From Yamagishiella unicocca (taxonomy: Eukaryota; Chlorophyta; Chlorophyceae; Chlamydomonadales; Volvocaceae): a stretch of 64,000 nt of DNA. The stretch's first letter is position 1, and the number at the start of each line of letters is the position of its first letter. The notes under the pieces were generated by a model, which was not told the origin of the DNA, did no database searches, and saw only the letters and a list, made by a program, of their open reading frames with translations. The stretch lies in contig BDSL01000206.1 in the NCBI GenBank assembly GCA_003116995.1, positions 1 to 64,000 of the forward strand, in the 5' to 3' direction. Both the position numbers and the translations under genes were made by a program. Of this stretch, positions 33,182 through 45,754 are shown one piece after another.

Positions 33182-36100
33182 ATGGCTGGATTCGGTGCTG
33201 TCAAGGCTCTGGCGTTTGGGTTACTCTTGCGGACTTGCAGGGCTTCATATTTAGCAGGCATCGGTGAGATCCTACACGCTTGTTGCTCTCGTTTACCGGA
33301 AGTCACAACAGTCCCATTTCGGTTCCAATACAGGTCTTGGCGACATCACAGGCCCTGTCGCGGACGTTAACCTGATGGTGCGTCGTCGGCACGTTCCATA
33401 ATGGTTGCAGCAGTAGGAGTTGCTGCGCCTGTTCCAAATTGGAGCTGGGGTTGTGCAACCGTCAGGCACGCTTATTGCGAGACGGGAATGCGGTAGTTAG
33501 CTCAGCCTCCAATAAGATGCCGGGTAGAGTTCTTTGCAGCAAATTGCAAACGGCTTCAGATATGAGTTCAGAGCTAGGTGCCGTGTGCGCACACCCAAGA
33601 CGGTGTGCCCTACGCACGGTCTTTCCCCATTGCCGTGAATGCAGTGAACCGATGGAATCCTCGGAACCTGTGCACATCACTAAAGCACATATCACACATT
33701 TTAATGCCTATGTTTTAAGTCCAAACGTCAGGCGCTCCGTGGCAAACAAACACCGAAACGGTGCACCCCATCCCCGTGCAGGGCTACGCCGCCCCCTTCC
33801 AAACCGCTCAGGGTCTGCACACGCGCCTGTATGCGCGCGCCTTCATGTTCGCGGAGCGACCCAACCCACGGTTCGTGATGAGAGCCGCATACACGGGTCG
33901 GGGCAGTGCCGGCTGACAGCGGTTCCGAAGGCCGGGTCCGAGGCAGTACTGTGCTTGGACGCCCACGACCCGAAAGCATGCGTTACTGGCATTCTGTCTG
34001 GCTGCTGTCTAGGTGCCTTCCAGACGCTCTGCTGCACGAATGGGAGAAACGGTTCATTGTTGCTGTCGTTTGCATCTCGCCGGCTGTTACGCGCACGTCA
34101 TTGCTCTACAGAACTTCCTTCCAGTACCCGCACCCAACCGCACCCCCTCTTCCGCACCAATTCGCACCCGCACCCGCACCCGCAGGCGCCGCTTCGTGTA
34201 CGTCTCCATGGATGCCTGCATGGCGTCGCAGCTGGTCACGCTTCGCGTTGTGCAACGACTGCAGGTGAGTTGGCAGGTGTGGGGTTCGGGAGGGGCAAGG
34301 GGTTTGGTCGGGGGCTAGGGGTCGGTGAGGGAAGCGGCAGAGTGGAGGTTCGCTAGACGAGAGATCCCACCCAGCCCGCCCTCCGGGTCATACGCTGGGA
34401 GGTGGAGCTGACACTGGCATTGGCGCTCCACGCAGCGAGCATAGTAAGCTGGCAGTAAGCGTTGGGGCTGCGATCTCACCCCGTTATACCCGGCACGAGG
34501 GGAAAGGTCCGACGAGAGGGTGAGGCTGGGCGGGTTGGGTGCTCGGCCGCATCATGTTGGCGATTGCCGTGTGTCGTGTGCCGCCACTCCTCCCACAGCG
34601 CTGTGCGGCACCCAATCCACCGTATTGGGGGCACCTGCGCGCGCACAGGCTGTGTACGGCGACGACTTGTACGGCGCTGACAACGTGGCCATCAGTGGCA
34701 CGCACACGCACGCCTCACCAGCGGGCTTCCTGCAGTACCTCCTGTACGACATCACAAGCCTCGGGTTCGTGCAGGCGACGTTTGACGCCATGGTGGACGG
34801 CGTCGTGACGGTGAGGCCGCCGGCGAGAAGACGCAGCTGCGCCCCCGTGGTGGTTACGGCGGGAGCGGCGGGGTAGAGCACCTGCCTGTGTGGGTGAGTC
34901 GGGCGGGGTAGAGCACCTAAGGGCGCTGGTAGCGGTGGTCACCCGATTCGCCCCACCCACGACAATACGCCCCCCCGGTCGCAACCCCGGTCGCCACATA
35001 AACCCTGCCTGCCGCCGCCGCCTGCCAGTACGGTGCATGTCGTCACAGCCAGTGTGACCTCCCGCTCACCCCTCGATCCGGGGCCCGCATGCGTCCTCGT
35101 ACACTGGATGCCGTACGGCGCTGCAGGTGTCCCTGCCTTGCCCCGCACGGCAGGGTTGACATGGCTACGACATGCCACCTACTTGCTTGTCCCTCCAGGC
35201 GATTCGCGCGGCGCACGAGTCCCTCCGCCCCGCCTTGCTGGCTCTGGCTAGCGGCGACCTGGAGACCGCCTCCGTCAACCGCAGCCCCACAGCCTACCTG
35301 GCCAACCCGCAGGAGGAGAGGGACAGGTGCGTGTGGGGACACGAAACAGATTAGGGGGGACGTGGACCCGGTCAGTGCCTGGCAGCAAGGGGCGTGTCTG
35401 TGGCGGTGGTGGGATGCTTTCGGGATGTGGGGTGGGTTCGGCTTGGGGTTACATTGGGCATGTTGCGAGCTTGGTTGCGTTTACAGCTTCAAACACACAC
35501 ATGGGCCCTGTCTTCTGAGGCCTGCTCGCAGGGCGCTGCGCGGGTGCCCTCCATAAGCCCCCTTGTCCCACCTGCCGGCCAGGTACGACACTGACGTGGA
35601 CACGGACATGACCCTGGTGCGCCTTATGGACGCTTCCACGGGCGCCGGCCGGGGGGCTCTGGGTTGGTTCGCCGTGCACTGCACCTCCCTGAACAACACC
35701 AACCGGCTGGTGTCGGGCGACAACAAGGCGGCCGCGCAGCTGGCCATGGAGTGGTGGGCGGCGGAGGCGGAGGCGCGCGCTGCAGCGGGGGCAGCGGCAG
35801 ATGGGTGTGCGGCGGCCGCTATCGACGGCAGCAGCGGGCGCTCCGCGTCCGAGGTTTCGGCCGCGGCGGCAGCTGCTGCGGCCACCGCCGCCCTGGGGCT
35901 GGACCTGGGCCTGGTCACCAGCGCTGGCAGCCGCGACTCACATGCCGGCAACTTGAGGCCTGATGTCCGCATCCATTGGATCTCACCGGGCGGCAAGGCA
36001 GCGGGGTCAGCAGATTCCAGTGGCCCGTCGGGCGAGGATGACGGTGGCGGCGGCGCCCCCGGGCTCCTCCGGTTTGAACCCGGGTTCGTCGCGGCGGTGG

Positions 36101-39100
36101 CGCAGGGCTCTGTGGGCGACAGCAGCCCCAACACCCTGGGGGCCTTCTGCCTGGACACGGGTGAGCAGGGGGGGAGAGCGCAGCGTGCCCTTGGCGGGGG
36201 CACATATCCGGGCAGCTGGGGTTGGGGGAGGGGCCCGGCGTGCCCATGTCGCCGCTGGTCACCGCCTCCACACCCCACTGCACGACCCTGCGGTGACGGA
36301 CCCGTGGGAGCCCAGAGCAGTGCACGGACGCCTAGGGCCATGAGCCAACATCCCCACACTCACCCGCCCCCCCTGTCCGCCTGGCCCCGCTCGTCCCTGG
36401 CTCCAGGGCTGCCCTGCGACAACGCCACCAGCACCTGCAACGGCCGTAACGAGATGTGTCACGGGCGGGGCCCGCTCTGGCCTGACGACCGCGCATCCGC
36501 CGCCGTGATCGGCGCCCGGCAGTTCCAGGGCGCCCGGCGGCTGTACGAGGCGGCGGAGGGGCAGCAGGTGAGCGCCGCCAGACAGCAACCGGCGGCGGCG
36601 TGCAGGGGGCCGTGCAGGGGGCGGTGCAGGGGGGCGGTGCAGGGGCTTTTGGGACCGCGGTACAGGACATCGGAGGACGTGATTGTTGTGGTGTCATGAC
36701 CGGGTGGGGCATGAGGGTGTGTCATGACCGGGTGGGGCATGAGGGGGTGTCATGACTTCCGCTGCCAGTGTACGTGCGCTGTAAGGCACGCAACAGCTCC
36801 ACTCACCTCGGCGACTTGGGCGGGGCGGGGCTGCGGCGGGGGTAGGTCCCCGACAGAGGGTCCTTTTCACCCAGCCTGGTTACGTGGTCCGCGGTTTGAC
36901 TCACGCCCTTCCGTTCCACTCATACTGAACCCCAAATAACACGACCACCTCCTTCACTTGAAGCGACGACCCGACCAGCTGCCGCCGCGTCAGGTCGCGG
37001 GTCTGCCGCCTGTGCGCAAACGCCGAGTCCCTCCCGGCTGCCCTTCACTGCTGCCCCAGGCGGCCCTGTCCGGCGGCGTGGACTACCGCTCCACCTTCCT
37101 GGATATGACCGACATGCAGGTGCGGCCTTCCAACTGGACGAGGGGAGGCCGCACCTGCCCGCCAGCCATGGGCATGAGCTTCGCGGCGGGAACCACCGAC
37201 GGTGGGTGCCTCGGGGGGCCTCGGGGCTGGGGGGGCCGTGACACCCCGGTCTCCTCCCGCTGCAGTGCCGGTAGCGTTTGCGCCACTGCAGCTTCAACGT
37301 AGCGGCCACCCATCAACTCTGGTCCAGGGATCATCGCCTGCGTCCGCAGTGCTGCTGCCGCCTGTGGTGTTTCCTCTCCTACACGAGCACCGCTTCTCAC
37401 ATCATCATCCGCACTGCTGCTGCCGCCTTCGCCGCCATCCCGACGACCTCCGCCGCCCCCCGCCCGCAGGCCCCGGCGCTTTCGACTTCACCCAGGGCGA
37501 CACCCGCGGCCCCCCGCTGTGGCGCCTGGTGAGCCGCTTCGTGCTGCCCGCCTCCCGCCAGCAGCGGTCCTGCCAGGCGCCCAAGCCCATCCTGCTGGAC
37601 ACCGGCCAGGCCACAGTGCCGTACCTGTGGTGGGTGCGCACCGCGGGGGGAATTACAAAATGAACCGGTCGAGGCCTGTTAGTCGAAGTGGGTGCATAGG
37701 CTTCGGACACATGGACGCATGCAATTGGACTTAGGCCGACTGTCGAAGAACCCGAACCGCGGGGATTGGCGTGAAAACCGTTGACGCGAAAAAGGCAGGA
37801 TAGTTGGCGCATGGTCGGCGGACAGCTAGTTTGTGGGCGCATGCTGGAGCACTGGGACGGAGTACCTGCAAACCTGTGGAGGCGTCCCGTTGTGGCTGCG
37901 AAGGGGAAAAAACGAATAGACGGAATGGCGGCGACATGGAACGCGTAAGACGGAGCAACCGGCGGGCGGCATGGGGTGCGGTGAGGCGGGTAGCGGTGCA
38001 GCCCGTCTCCCGGCCCGGAAACTGTTACCGCAGAGGTGTGGACGCCAGCAAAGAGCGGCCTCGATTGTCCCGTGTCTTGAGGCGCGCCGCCGGGCCGTTT
38101 GGGAAACCGCGGTGACAGCAAGGGTCGCAAGCGCACACGCAGAGCGGCAAAACAGAACGGTCGAGATGCCTAACGCGGCCGGAGGACCAACCTGGCCAGA
38201 GCGGATAACAGGTGGCGACGTCCGTCATCGCGAAGCATGCGTGTGGGATAGCGGCAGTGTTAGGACCGACGGCATAATAATCCCCCCACCCGCAAATCCA
38301 CGGCGGACAAACGGCCAGGGGGTGCTGTAGCGTCCCGGCATCCCGACCTGGGCTGGGGGGGCCCGCGCAAGGACGTGCTCGTGTGTCTGCATGGGGGAGA
38401 ACAGGGGTACGCCCAACAGAGGGCGGGCGGCCTAGGTGAGGAGGCATAATGGGGAGGGGGGGGGCGAGCCGGGGCTGGTGCCGACGGAGTCGCAATCGCC
38501 GGCGGCCGCGCGCCCCTCACCGCCGCCTCCCAGCTCACCCCCCCAGCAACCCCGGGATTCGTGGATACTCTTATAAAAACCCCTCAGTAACCCCGGGATT
38601 GTCGCGGTGCCAGCGTTGGATGCCACCGCTTGACGCCCTGCATCATCCGTGGCCCCACCTGACCCGATCCCACCCCCCTTGGTGCGGGTGCTTGTTGCAG
38701 GCAGCCTCGCGTCACTCAGATCTCGCTGCTGCGGCTGGGTCGGCTGATCATCGCGTGTGTGCCCGGGGAGTTCACCACCATGGCCGGAAGGTGCGGCGGG
38801 AGACGGGGGGGGAACCGTGGGACTGTGCGGGGGAAGCAGGTGGGGTCCAGGTGTGTGGAGTTCGAGGAAGACCCGTGGATGCCCGAAAAAACCGTTTAGG
38901 ACAGACGTTTTGAGATGCATGCTAGAGAACTGGGTTGGGGATACTAAAGCCGAAGGTCGTGAGTGGACCTTTGGCGGCTAAGCTAGATCGGCCACCGCGA
39001 GACGACAGGAAGCGAGGACCCCGCGCGACGCAAGGAAACGTTTCGCGGAACCGCTTTTGGGCGCTAGCTGGAGAACTGGGGGAGGTGGTGAGCGATGGGA

Positions 39101-41760
39101 GAGCGGACAGCGCGGCCTGGTCCCGGTCCCGACCCGCCCGAATACCGACCATAGAGTTGCGGACGTCGTGAGGAAGCCGGATATTACCAGAGGAGGTATT
39201 ACCAGAGGAGGTCCGCCGGCGTCTTGGGTAGGAGGCCGAAGCCGCGCCGCGCCGCCATGGGGGACTGGAGAACGCGAAAGCCTAGACGCAGGTCCCGACG
39301 CCCGCGGACAAGAGTGCAACGACTAGCAAAAAACCAACAAAACAGGGGCCCAACCCGGCGGCGGAACTCACCTGGCCAGGGCCCAGAGCGGGTGGTGAAG
39401 GCGGACGACGCGAAGCATGCGGGCAGGGGGCACCAGGGGGCGTCAGGGACAACATCCAGGTGCGGAGCGGGCGGACAGGGGTCAAAAGAACGAAGAAGCC
39501 CCAGCGGCACGGCGAAAGAGACAGAGGCAGGGAAGGGGAGGTCGGATATACGGGGAGACGGGTACGATGCGGTCTTGTACGGCGGTGTACGGCGGAGGCC
39601 TGCACGACGGAGGAAGGCGGTGAGAAAAGATGGGGCGTGAAGATGCGGGGCAGGGGGGAGAAACTAGCAGGCGAGCAGACAGGAGACGGGGGGAGGAGGC
39701 GGCAGTGCGCGGTCCGGGCTGGACGGATCCCCACAGTACTGCCACAGCGAGCACGGCGCCGCCACAGTGCGACGCCGGCGGCGAGGGACACGGGGGAGCG
39801 GGGCAGCCTAGGCGGGGGGAGGGGGGAAGGGGGGCTGTGGGAGGAGACTGTGTGCGAATGGCGGGTGCGCGGAGGGGCGGGGGGGAGAGAGAGGAGAGCG
39901 AGGCGGCGGGAACAGTTTGCTATGAGTGTTTCGGTCGTGGCTGGTGGGGGGTGGCGGGGAGGGGGGGAAGGGGCTGGCGCGGGATGAGGTGCGGAGGGGA
40001 GGGGGCGGGGTCGCGTAGGGAGGCCGGCGGCGCGTTACAAGTGGGGGGGCTGCGGCGGGGGCGGGGCGCCGGGGCTGCTGCGGCGCCGGGGCGGGCTGCG
40101 GCGGTGGCAGCGGCCGCGGGCAGCCGGGACGGGCTGCTGGGCGCCGGTGCTGGTTGCTGTGGCTGATGGACGCCGGGTTTGGCAGGGGGTTTCGGGGCTC
40201 GACGAGGTGTGGGCCCCGTCGCTGGCGGGTGCAGCGGCGGTCAGGTAGGTTGGGCAGAGGCGGCGTAAAGCACGCCCACAGTGTCAGGCTGAGCCAGCAG
40301 CGGATCGTGAGCAGGCTGGCCAATGAAAGCCAGACGCTCTGCCAGGAGAGCGGTGTTGCTCGCCGGCTGCTGGAGCGGTCGGCCGCGAAGAATCCGGTAA
40401 ATCCGCTGAGATGGTTTGGGCCAATGGCTGCGGAAAGCAGAGGTTCTGAGCGCGAGCGCACTCGCGACTTGGGCGGCATGGTCGTCGGGATGCTGGTCCG
40501 GCGGCGCTTGCATGTGCGACGGCCGGTAACGCGTGGTGCAAGCTATAACCTAGAATGCTTTCAATATGGGTTGATTTGAGGAAACGGGAGCACCGGAGCG
40601 TAAGGTGCGGCGCGCGCGCGTACGGCTGGTCGGCCCATGAGAACAACGGAGACTGTGGCACAAAGTACCACAGCAAAGACATACACGGCCTCTGGCCGCC
40701 CCAGCCGGAGTGTGGGGGTTTCGAGGAAGACCCGTGGCCAGAGTGTGTGTTTTATAAATGCTGCGCCAGAGTGTGTGTGTGTGTGGGTGGGGGTGGCGTG
40801 AAAACCGTCGACGCGAAAAGGACAGGATAGTTGGCGATGTGGGTGCGATGTGGGTGCGTGTAAAGGAAAAGAAAAGAAAACGAATAAATAATGGCGGCAA
40901 CGTGGAACGCGTAAGACGGAGAAACAGGCGGGCGGCATGGGGGGAGCGGGGAGGGGGCCGGGGAGGGGGCGGGGGGGAGGGGGGGTTAATGAGCGGCAGT
41001 TGCAGGGACACCCCCTCCTTGTCCGTGCAGTGCGGTGGGATCCCGGAGCAGCCGGCACCCGCTGTCCCCGGTTGGTACGCTTCAATGTCTTTAGTGGTCC
41101 CTTGCGCGTGGTCCGGCCTGTTCCGAGTGTGACGGCACGTACACAGCCCGGGTGTCTCGCGGCTGTGGGGCCAGGAGACCCCCCAAGCAGGTTCGGGTTG
41201 TCGTTGCGGCTTTCCAGCCCCACCCCTCGTCCTCGGCCCTGCCCCCACAGACGTCTCAAACGGGCGCTGGCGGAGCGCTTTGCGGCCGCTGGGGCTGGGG
41301 CTGGGGCTGGCAGCAGCGGCGGGAGCTCGCGGCCCGTGGTTGTGATCTCGGGGCTGACCGGCACGTACAGCAGCTACGTCACCACCTGGGAGGAGTACCA
41401 GGTGGGCGTCTGGGCGGGAGGGAGGGGAGGGGAGGGGCCGGAGGGGTCTGGAGCGTTGTGGTGGCCTATGGCGGAAGTTTGACAGCACGGGGCATTGTTA
41501 CTTTGTTTGCGGCGCAGAGCAGGGGGGCTAGGGGCTAGGCAAAGGTGGGGGGTGAGGCAAGGGGGCTAAGGCAAGGGGGCGAGGCAAGGGGGGCCGAGGC
41601 AAGGGGGGGGGTTATAAGAAAATCCGCGAATCCACGGCAAGGGGGGGGCGAGGGGATGGTTTTAATCGCTGTCCACGGCTGCTGTTGTGCCCGCATCACC
41701 CTGCACCCCCTGCACTGCACCAGCCACCAGCCACTGCACCAGCGGCTGCTTCCGACCGTC

Positions 41761-41798
<38 letters not shown>

Positions 41799-44700
41799 GT
41801 ACATGCGCCGCACCGCAACCGCACCTTGCTGTTCACGTTGCAGGTGCAGCGGTACGAGGGCGCCTCCACACTGTACGGCCCTCACACCCTGGACGCGTAC
41901 ATACAGGTAGTGGAGGGGAGGGGGTTTAGGGTTTCCGGAGCCAGTTTTCGGCAGCGCGGGCGTTCACCTCCGGGCCCCCGGGCGGGTCACGGGGACGTTG
42001 CGCATCGTACTGAGGTCACATGGCTCCTGGCATGGCTTCAAGCAGGGTGCTGAGACGAGGGTGCCCAACACCGCTCGTGCTGCGGCGCCCCCGGCCGCGC
42101 ACCCGGGTCAGCCCCTGCCCCCTATCTCCTGGAATGAGGACACACCCTGCCCGGAATGAGGACACACCCTGCCCGGAGAATCCTGTTCTCCGGGGCGTCA
42201 GTGCTCAGCGAATTTCCCCCCTCCTCCCCCGCCCCCCCCCCTCCCCCGCGCAACCGTGCGTTCGAAAACTGTTCTCCACTTAGTTTCTTTCATCCGTTTC
42301 CTATGTCGAGTAGCCGGGTCTTCTCCCCCTTACTCCTCCCAGGAGTTCCTGCTGCTGGCTGACGCCATGATTGAGGCCCGACCCGTCGTCAGCACCGTCC
42401 AGCCCCCGGACCTGGAGGTGAGGGGCTGCGTGGGCGGCTCCAGGGGGGAAGCCGGAGGGAGTGGGGAGAGGCAGGCGGTCATGGTAACATGGTTCTCTCA
42501 TCGGGTTAACAGACAGCCGTTGGATGCCATGCAGTGCCATGCAGTGCCATGCAGTGCCATGCAGTGCCATGCAGTGCCATGCAGTGCCATGCAGTGCCAT
42601 GCAGTACAGGGCGGAGGCGTCAGGGGCTCCGGGTGCAGGGCCAACGTCAGGAGTTGCCCCAGTGGCCGCAGTGGCCGCACGCGGGTGCTGCTAGCTGGCC
42701 TGGAGGAGGGCACGGGGAGAGCAGGCGCCAGCGGGGATGCTGGTTACAGTCGTTCGGGGGCGTTGGGCCTTTCCACTGCACCCAGAGAGGGGGCGCCCCA
42801 CTGCACCCAGGGGGGGAGGGGCCCCACTGCACCCAGAGAGGGGGCGCCCCACTGCACCCAGGGGGGGAGGGGCCCCACTGCACCCAGAGAGGGGGCGCCC
42901 CACTGCACCCAGGGGGGGAGGGGCCCCACTGCACCCAGAGAGTGGGCGCCCCACTGCACCCAGGGGGGGAGGGGCCCCACTGCACCCAGAGAGGGGGCGC
43001 CCCACTGCACCCAGGGGGGAAGGGGCCCCACTGCACCCAGAGAGGGGGCGCCCCACTGCACCCAGGGGGGGAGGGGCCCCACTGCACCCAGAGAGGGGGC
43101 GCCCCACTGCACCCAGGGGGGGAGGGGCCCCACTGCACCCAGAGAGGGGGCGCCCCACTGCACCCAGGGGGGGAGGGGCCCCACTGCACCCAGAGAGTGG
43201 GCGCCCCACTGCACCCAGGGGGGAAGGGGCCCCACTGCACCCAGAGAGGGGGCGCCCCACTGCACCCAGGGGGGGAGGGGCCCCACTGCACCCAGAGAGG
43301 GGGCGCCCCACTGCACCCAGGGGGGGAGGGGCCCCACTGCACCCAGGGGGGGCGGGGCCCCACTGCAGCCAGGGGGGGAGGGGCCCCACTGCACCCAGGG
43401 GGGGAGGGGCCCCACTGCAGCCAGGGGGGGAGGGGCCCCACTGCACCCAGGGGGGGAGGGGCCCCACTGCACCCAGGGGGGGAGGGGCCCCACTGCACCC
43501 AGGGGGGGAGGGGCCCCACTGCACCCAGGGGGGGAGGGGCCCCACTGCACCCAGGGGGGGAGGGGCCCCACTGCACCCAGGGGGGGAGGGGCCCCACTGC
43601 ACCCAGGGGGGGAGGGGCCCCACTGCACCCAGGGGGGGAGGGGCCCCACTGCACCCAGGGGGGGAGGGGCCCCACTGCACCCAGAGAGGGGGCGCCCCAC
43701 TGCACCCAGGGGGGGAGGGGCCCCACTGCACCCAGAGAGGGGGCGCCCCACTGCACCCAGGGGGGGAGGGGCCCCACTGCACCCAGGGGGGGAGGGGCCC
43801 CACTGCACCCAGGGGGGGAGGGGCCCCACTGCACCCAGGGGGGCCCTGCCGCATCTTACAGCCGCCGGCGTGCATGCAACCTGCCGCCAAGGGGGTACGT
43901 ACACGCGACCCACCTTTACCGGACTCCTCCCCGCCCGCAGCCCCACCAGATCAGCCTGCTGGCGCCCGTGGTCCTGGACTGGGTGCCGCCCGGGACCCAC
44001 TTCGGCGAGCTGGTGGAGCCGCCAGAGGGGCGCTACACACCCGGACAGACGGCCAGCGCGACATTCAGGTGAGGCCGCCGAGGAGCTGCCAGGTCCCCCA
44101 CAACCCCCTCGTGATACCGGGTGTGATACCGGGTGTGATACCGGGTGTGATACCGGGTGTGATACCGGGTGTGATACCGGGTGTGATACCGGGTGTGATA
44201 CCGGGTGTGATACCGGGTGTGATACCGGGTGTGATACCGGGTGTGATACCGGGTGTGATACCAGTTGCGGCGGGGCGGGGTCTGGATGCGGAACTCCGCG
44301 GATGCCCCCCCCATGCACCCACCCACCTGCCCCCCATGCACCCACCCACCTGCCCCCCATGCACCCACCCACCTGCCCCCCATGCACCCACCCACCTGCA
44401 CCCCCCATGCACCCCCCCACCTCCGCCTCCGCTCCCGCTCCTGCGCGGCTCAGGGCTGCCAACCCCCGCAACAACCTCCGGACGAACCGCACCTTCATGG
44501 CCGTGGAGCTGCTGGCGGCGGCCGGTGCGCCCGCAGCGTGGAGGCGCTGGGCCTCAGCCCTCCCGTCGTCCCGGGGTGACCCGCCGGAGCTGCACCACCT
44601 CCAGGTGCAGCAGCCGCACGAGGGGCACCACCGCCACCACCTCCACGGAGCTGACGGCCCCTGCGGGACGGCAGGACAGGGCCGCGCGGCGGATGTCGAA

Positions 44701-45270
44701 TGGCGGGTCGTGTACGACGATCGAGACTGGGTCACTCGCTTCCACTGGCACAGGTGCGGCTGCTCGCTCCCGACATGGTACATGCCGACCCCTCACACGT
44801 CGAACAACCTGATCTTTTTGCCCCCCCCCTCCGGGGCGAACGTGTGCCCATCCTCGCCACGATCCGGCGACGCCTGCTGGCTTGGCGATGTGTGTTGGAG
44901 TGCTGTGTCCTGGGCAGTTCGTGGTGTGCTGCAAGGGCGCGTGTTGCTGCTGGTATGACAGTCCGCTGGATGGGTTTGAATGCGCCAGGATCCAGGCCGG
45001 CCGCCTCAACCTAGGCTGTCACGCAGGGTGCAGCAACCGGTGTCGTACCCCCCTCCCCCCTGTCCCCCCCCCCTTTGCTGCGCACTGCCCCGCAGGCCGT
45101 TCAAGCTGTCTCCCGAGTCATACGCCAGCCTGTCCTGGGACATCCCCGCGCGCACCCCCTCGGGCACCTACCGCCTGCGCTACTACGGCGACGCCAAGAC
45201 GCTGGTGGGCGGCATCAGGCCGTTCGAGGGCTGCTCGCCCGCCTTCGAGGTGGCGGCAGTGGCAGATTAG
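33182..45270 (+). CDS. Neutral ceramidase (17 exons)
   Basis: Neutral ceramidases hydrolyse the amide bond of ceramide to give sphingosine and fatty acid, usually in secretory or membrane compartments. Exons: 33182-33263, 33334-33377, 33782-33870, 34186-34264, 34649-34810, 35199-35326, 35583-36160, 36407-36567, 37060-37201, 37470-37629, 38701-38790, 41251-41401, 41844-41906, 42343-42417, 43941-44068, 44454-44753, 45096-45270. Every junction keeps phase and the sum is 868 codons plus stop; animal enzymes are about 780 residues. Family landmarks appear in order: a short hydrophobic N-terminus, DITGPVADVNLMGYA, GTHTHASPAG (zinc His), WFAVHCTS (zinc His), GDSSPN (catalytic Ser region), PGEFTTM (zinc Glu), TTWEEYQVQRYEGASTLYGP, and a C-terminal beta domain ending SPAFEV. 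Exon 7 holds an Ala-rich insertion and exon 16 a His/Pro-rich insertion not found in animal enzymes. The exon 10/11 junction could instead be 37633/38705. Introns 10, 11 and 14 carry transposon pieces or minisatellites. The start ATG is the one that opens a signal-like segment and splices in phase. Confidence 0.93.
36689..36745 (+). repeat. Two copies of a 27-bp unit
   Basis: GTCATGACCGGGTGGGGCAT units in ceramidase intron 8. Confidence 0.6.
37660..38340 (+). mobile_element. Element family G copy in ceramidase intron 10
   Basis: It matches 52840-53395 in reverse complement over about 550 bp, and shares blocks with 12650-13080 and 40790-40960. No coding capacity was recognised. It is inserted in the direction of host transcription. 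Confidence 0.65.
38820..39200 (+). repeat. Element with the TCGAGGAAGACCCGTGG motif, ceramidase intron 11
   Basis: 38861-38940 matches 45361-45430 after the ceramidase stop, including GAGATGCATGCT. Downstream text CCCGAATACCGACCAT at 39137 resembles 12850-12870. Confidence 0.5.
39200..40690. other. Interior of ceramidase intron 11, no second gene
   Basis: Purine-rich, GC-rich intronic sequence with many compositional open frames. No splice-supported exon. Confidence 0.4.
40700..40965 (+). repeat. Partial family G copy, ceramidase intron 11
   Basis: It carries the motif at 40714-40737, then GCGTGAAAACCGTCGACGCG (compare 37770) and GCGTAAGACGGAGAAAC (compare 37945). Sense to the gene. Confidence 0.55.
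41762..41797 (+). repeat. CTG trinucleotide microsatellite
   Basis: About eleven CTG units in ceramidase intron 12. Confidence 0.85.
42524..42606 (+). repeat. 10-bp tandem repeat
   Basis: About eight copies of GCAGTGCCAT in ceramidase intron 14. Confidence 0.9.
42772..43852 (+). repeat. G-rich minisatellite in ceramidase intron 14
   Basis: About 1.08 kb of alternating units built on CCACTGCACCCAGAGAGG and CCACTGCACCCAGGGGGG. The left part alternates the two types and the centre is homogeneous in the second. It is purine-rich on the transcribed sense strand. Confidence 0.92.
44111..44262 (+). repeat. 12-bp tandem repeat, about 13 copies
   Basis: GTGATACCGGGT units, almost without variation, in ceramidase intron 15. 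A 24-bp CCCATGCACCCACCCACCTG repeat (about five copies) follows at 44310-44410. Confidence 0.92.
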
Positions 45271-45349
45271 CGCGGGAGGAGGGACCTCGTGCTTCTGCAG
45301 GTTGTCGGAGGGGGGTGTCGGGGGTGGGGATATCCAAGGAGGTTGTCGG

Positions 45350-45435
45350 AGGGGTTGCGGGGAAGACCCGTGGATGCGAGAAAAACCGATTAGAAAAGGC
45401 GTTTCGAGATGCATGCTGGATAACTTGGGTGAGGA
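45350..45435 (+). repeat. Element with the CCCGTGG motif in the ceramidase 3' region
   Basis: It matches 38858-38940 in intron 11, same orientation. Confidence 0.55.
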
Positions 45436-45749
45436 GGGGTTGTCGGAGGGGGCTGTCAAGAGACTCGATTACCGACGACAGCACAGACGTGGCCCAGCAG
45501 AGCAATGACGGTCGTACAGCTTCAGAGCGGTCCACCTGCGGCTCCTCATTTGCCGTACCATGCGTTGAGTAGTCGCTGTGCGTGGTGGCTGGTGACAGTA
45601 GGGAGGTTGGAGCCTCCAGGCCCCCCGGGTGACGCAGACCCGTGTCGGTGTTGATTTGGACCCAGCAGTGCAGGTCGGCAACAGCAAGTCGTGGTGGGGT
45701 ACCCGCTCATGCCGCTCATCTTCGCGGCGAATGTATGCGGCGACTTGCC

Positions 45750-45754
45750 TGTAA
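45750..45754 (+). terminator. Candidate polyadenylation signal of the ceramidase gene
   Basis: TGTAA, the first one after the stop codon at 45270. TGTAA is the usual signal in Chlamydomonas. Confidence 0.45.

Noticed and set aside
38791..41250. A separate gene inside ceramidase intron 11
   Set aside because: The flanking exons join in phase and match the enzyme, and the interior shows only transposon pieces and compositional ORFs.
42691..44812. Very long open frames (400-900 codons) on both strands across the ceramidase introns
   Set aside because: They translate satellites with periods that stay open in several frames. The true exons are short and identified by ceramidase similarity and splice phase.
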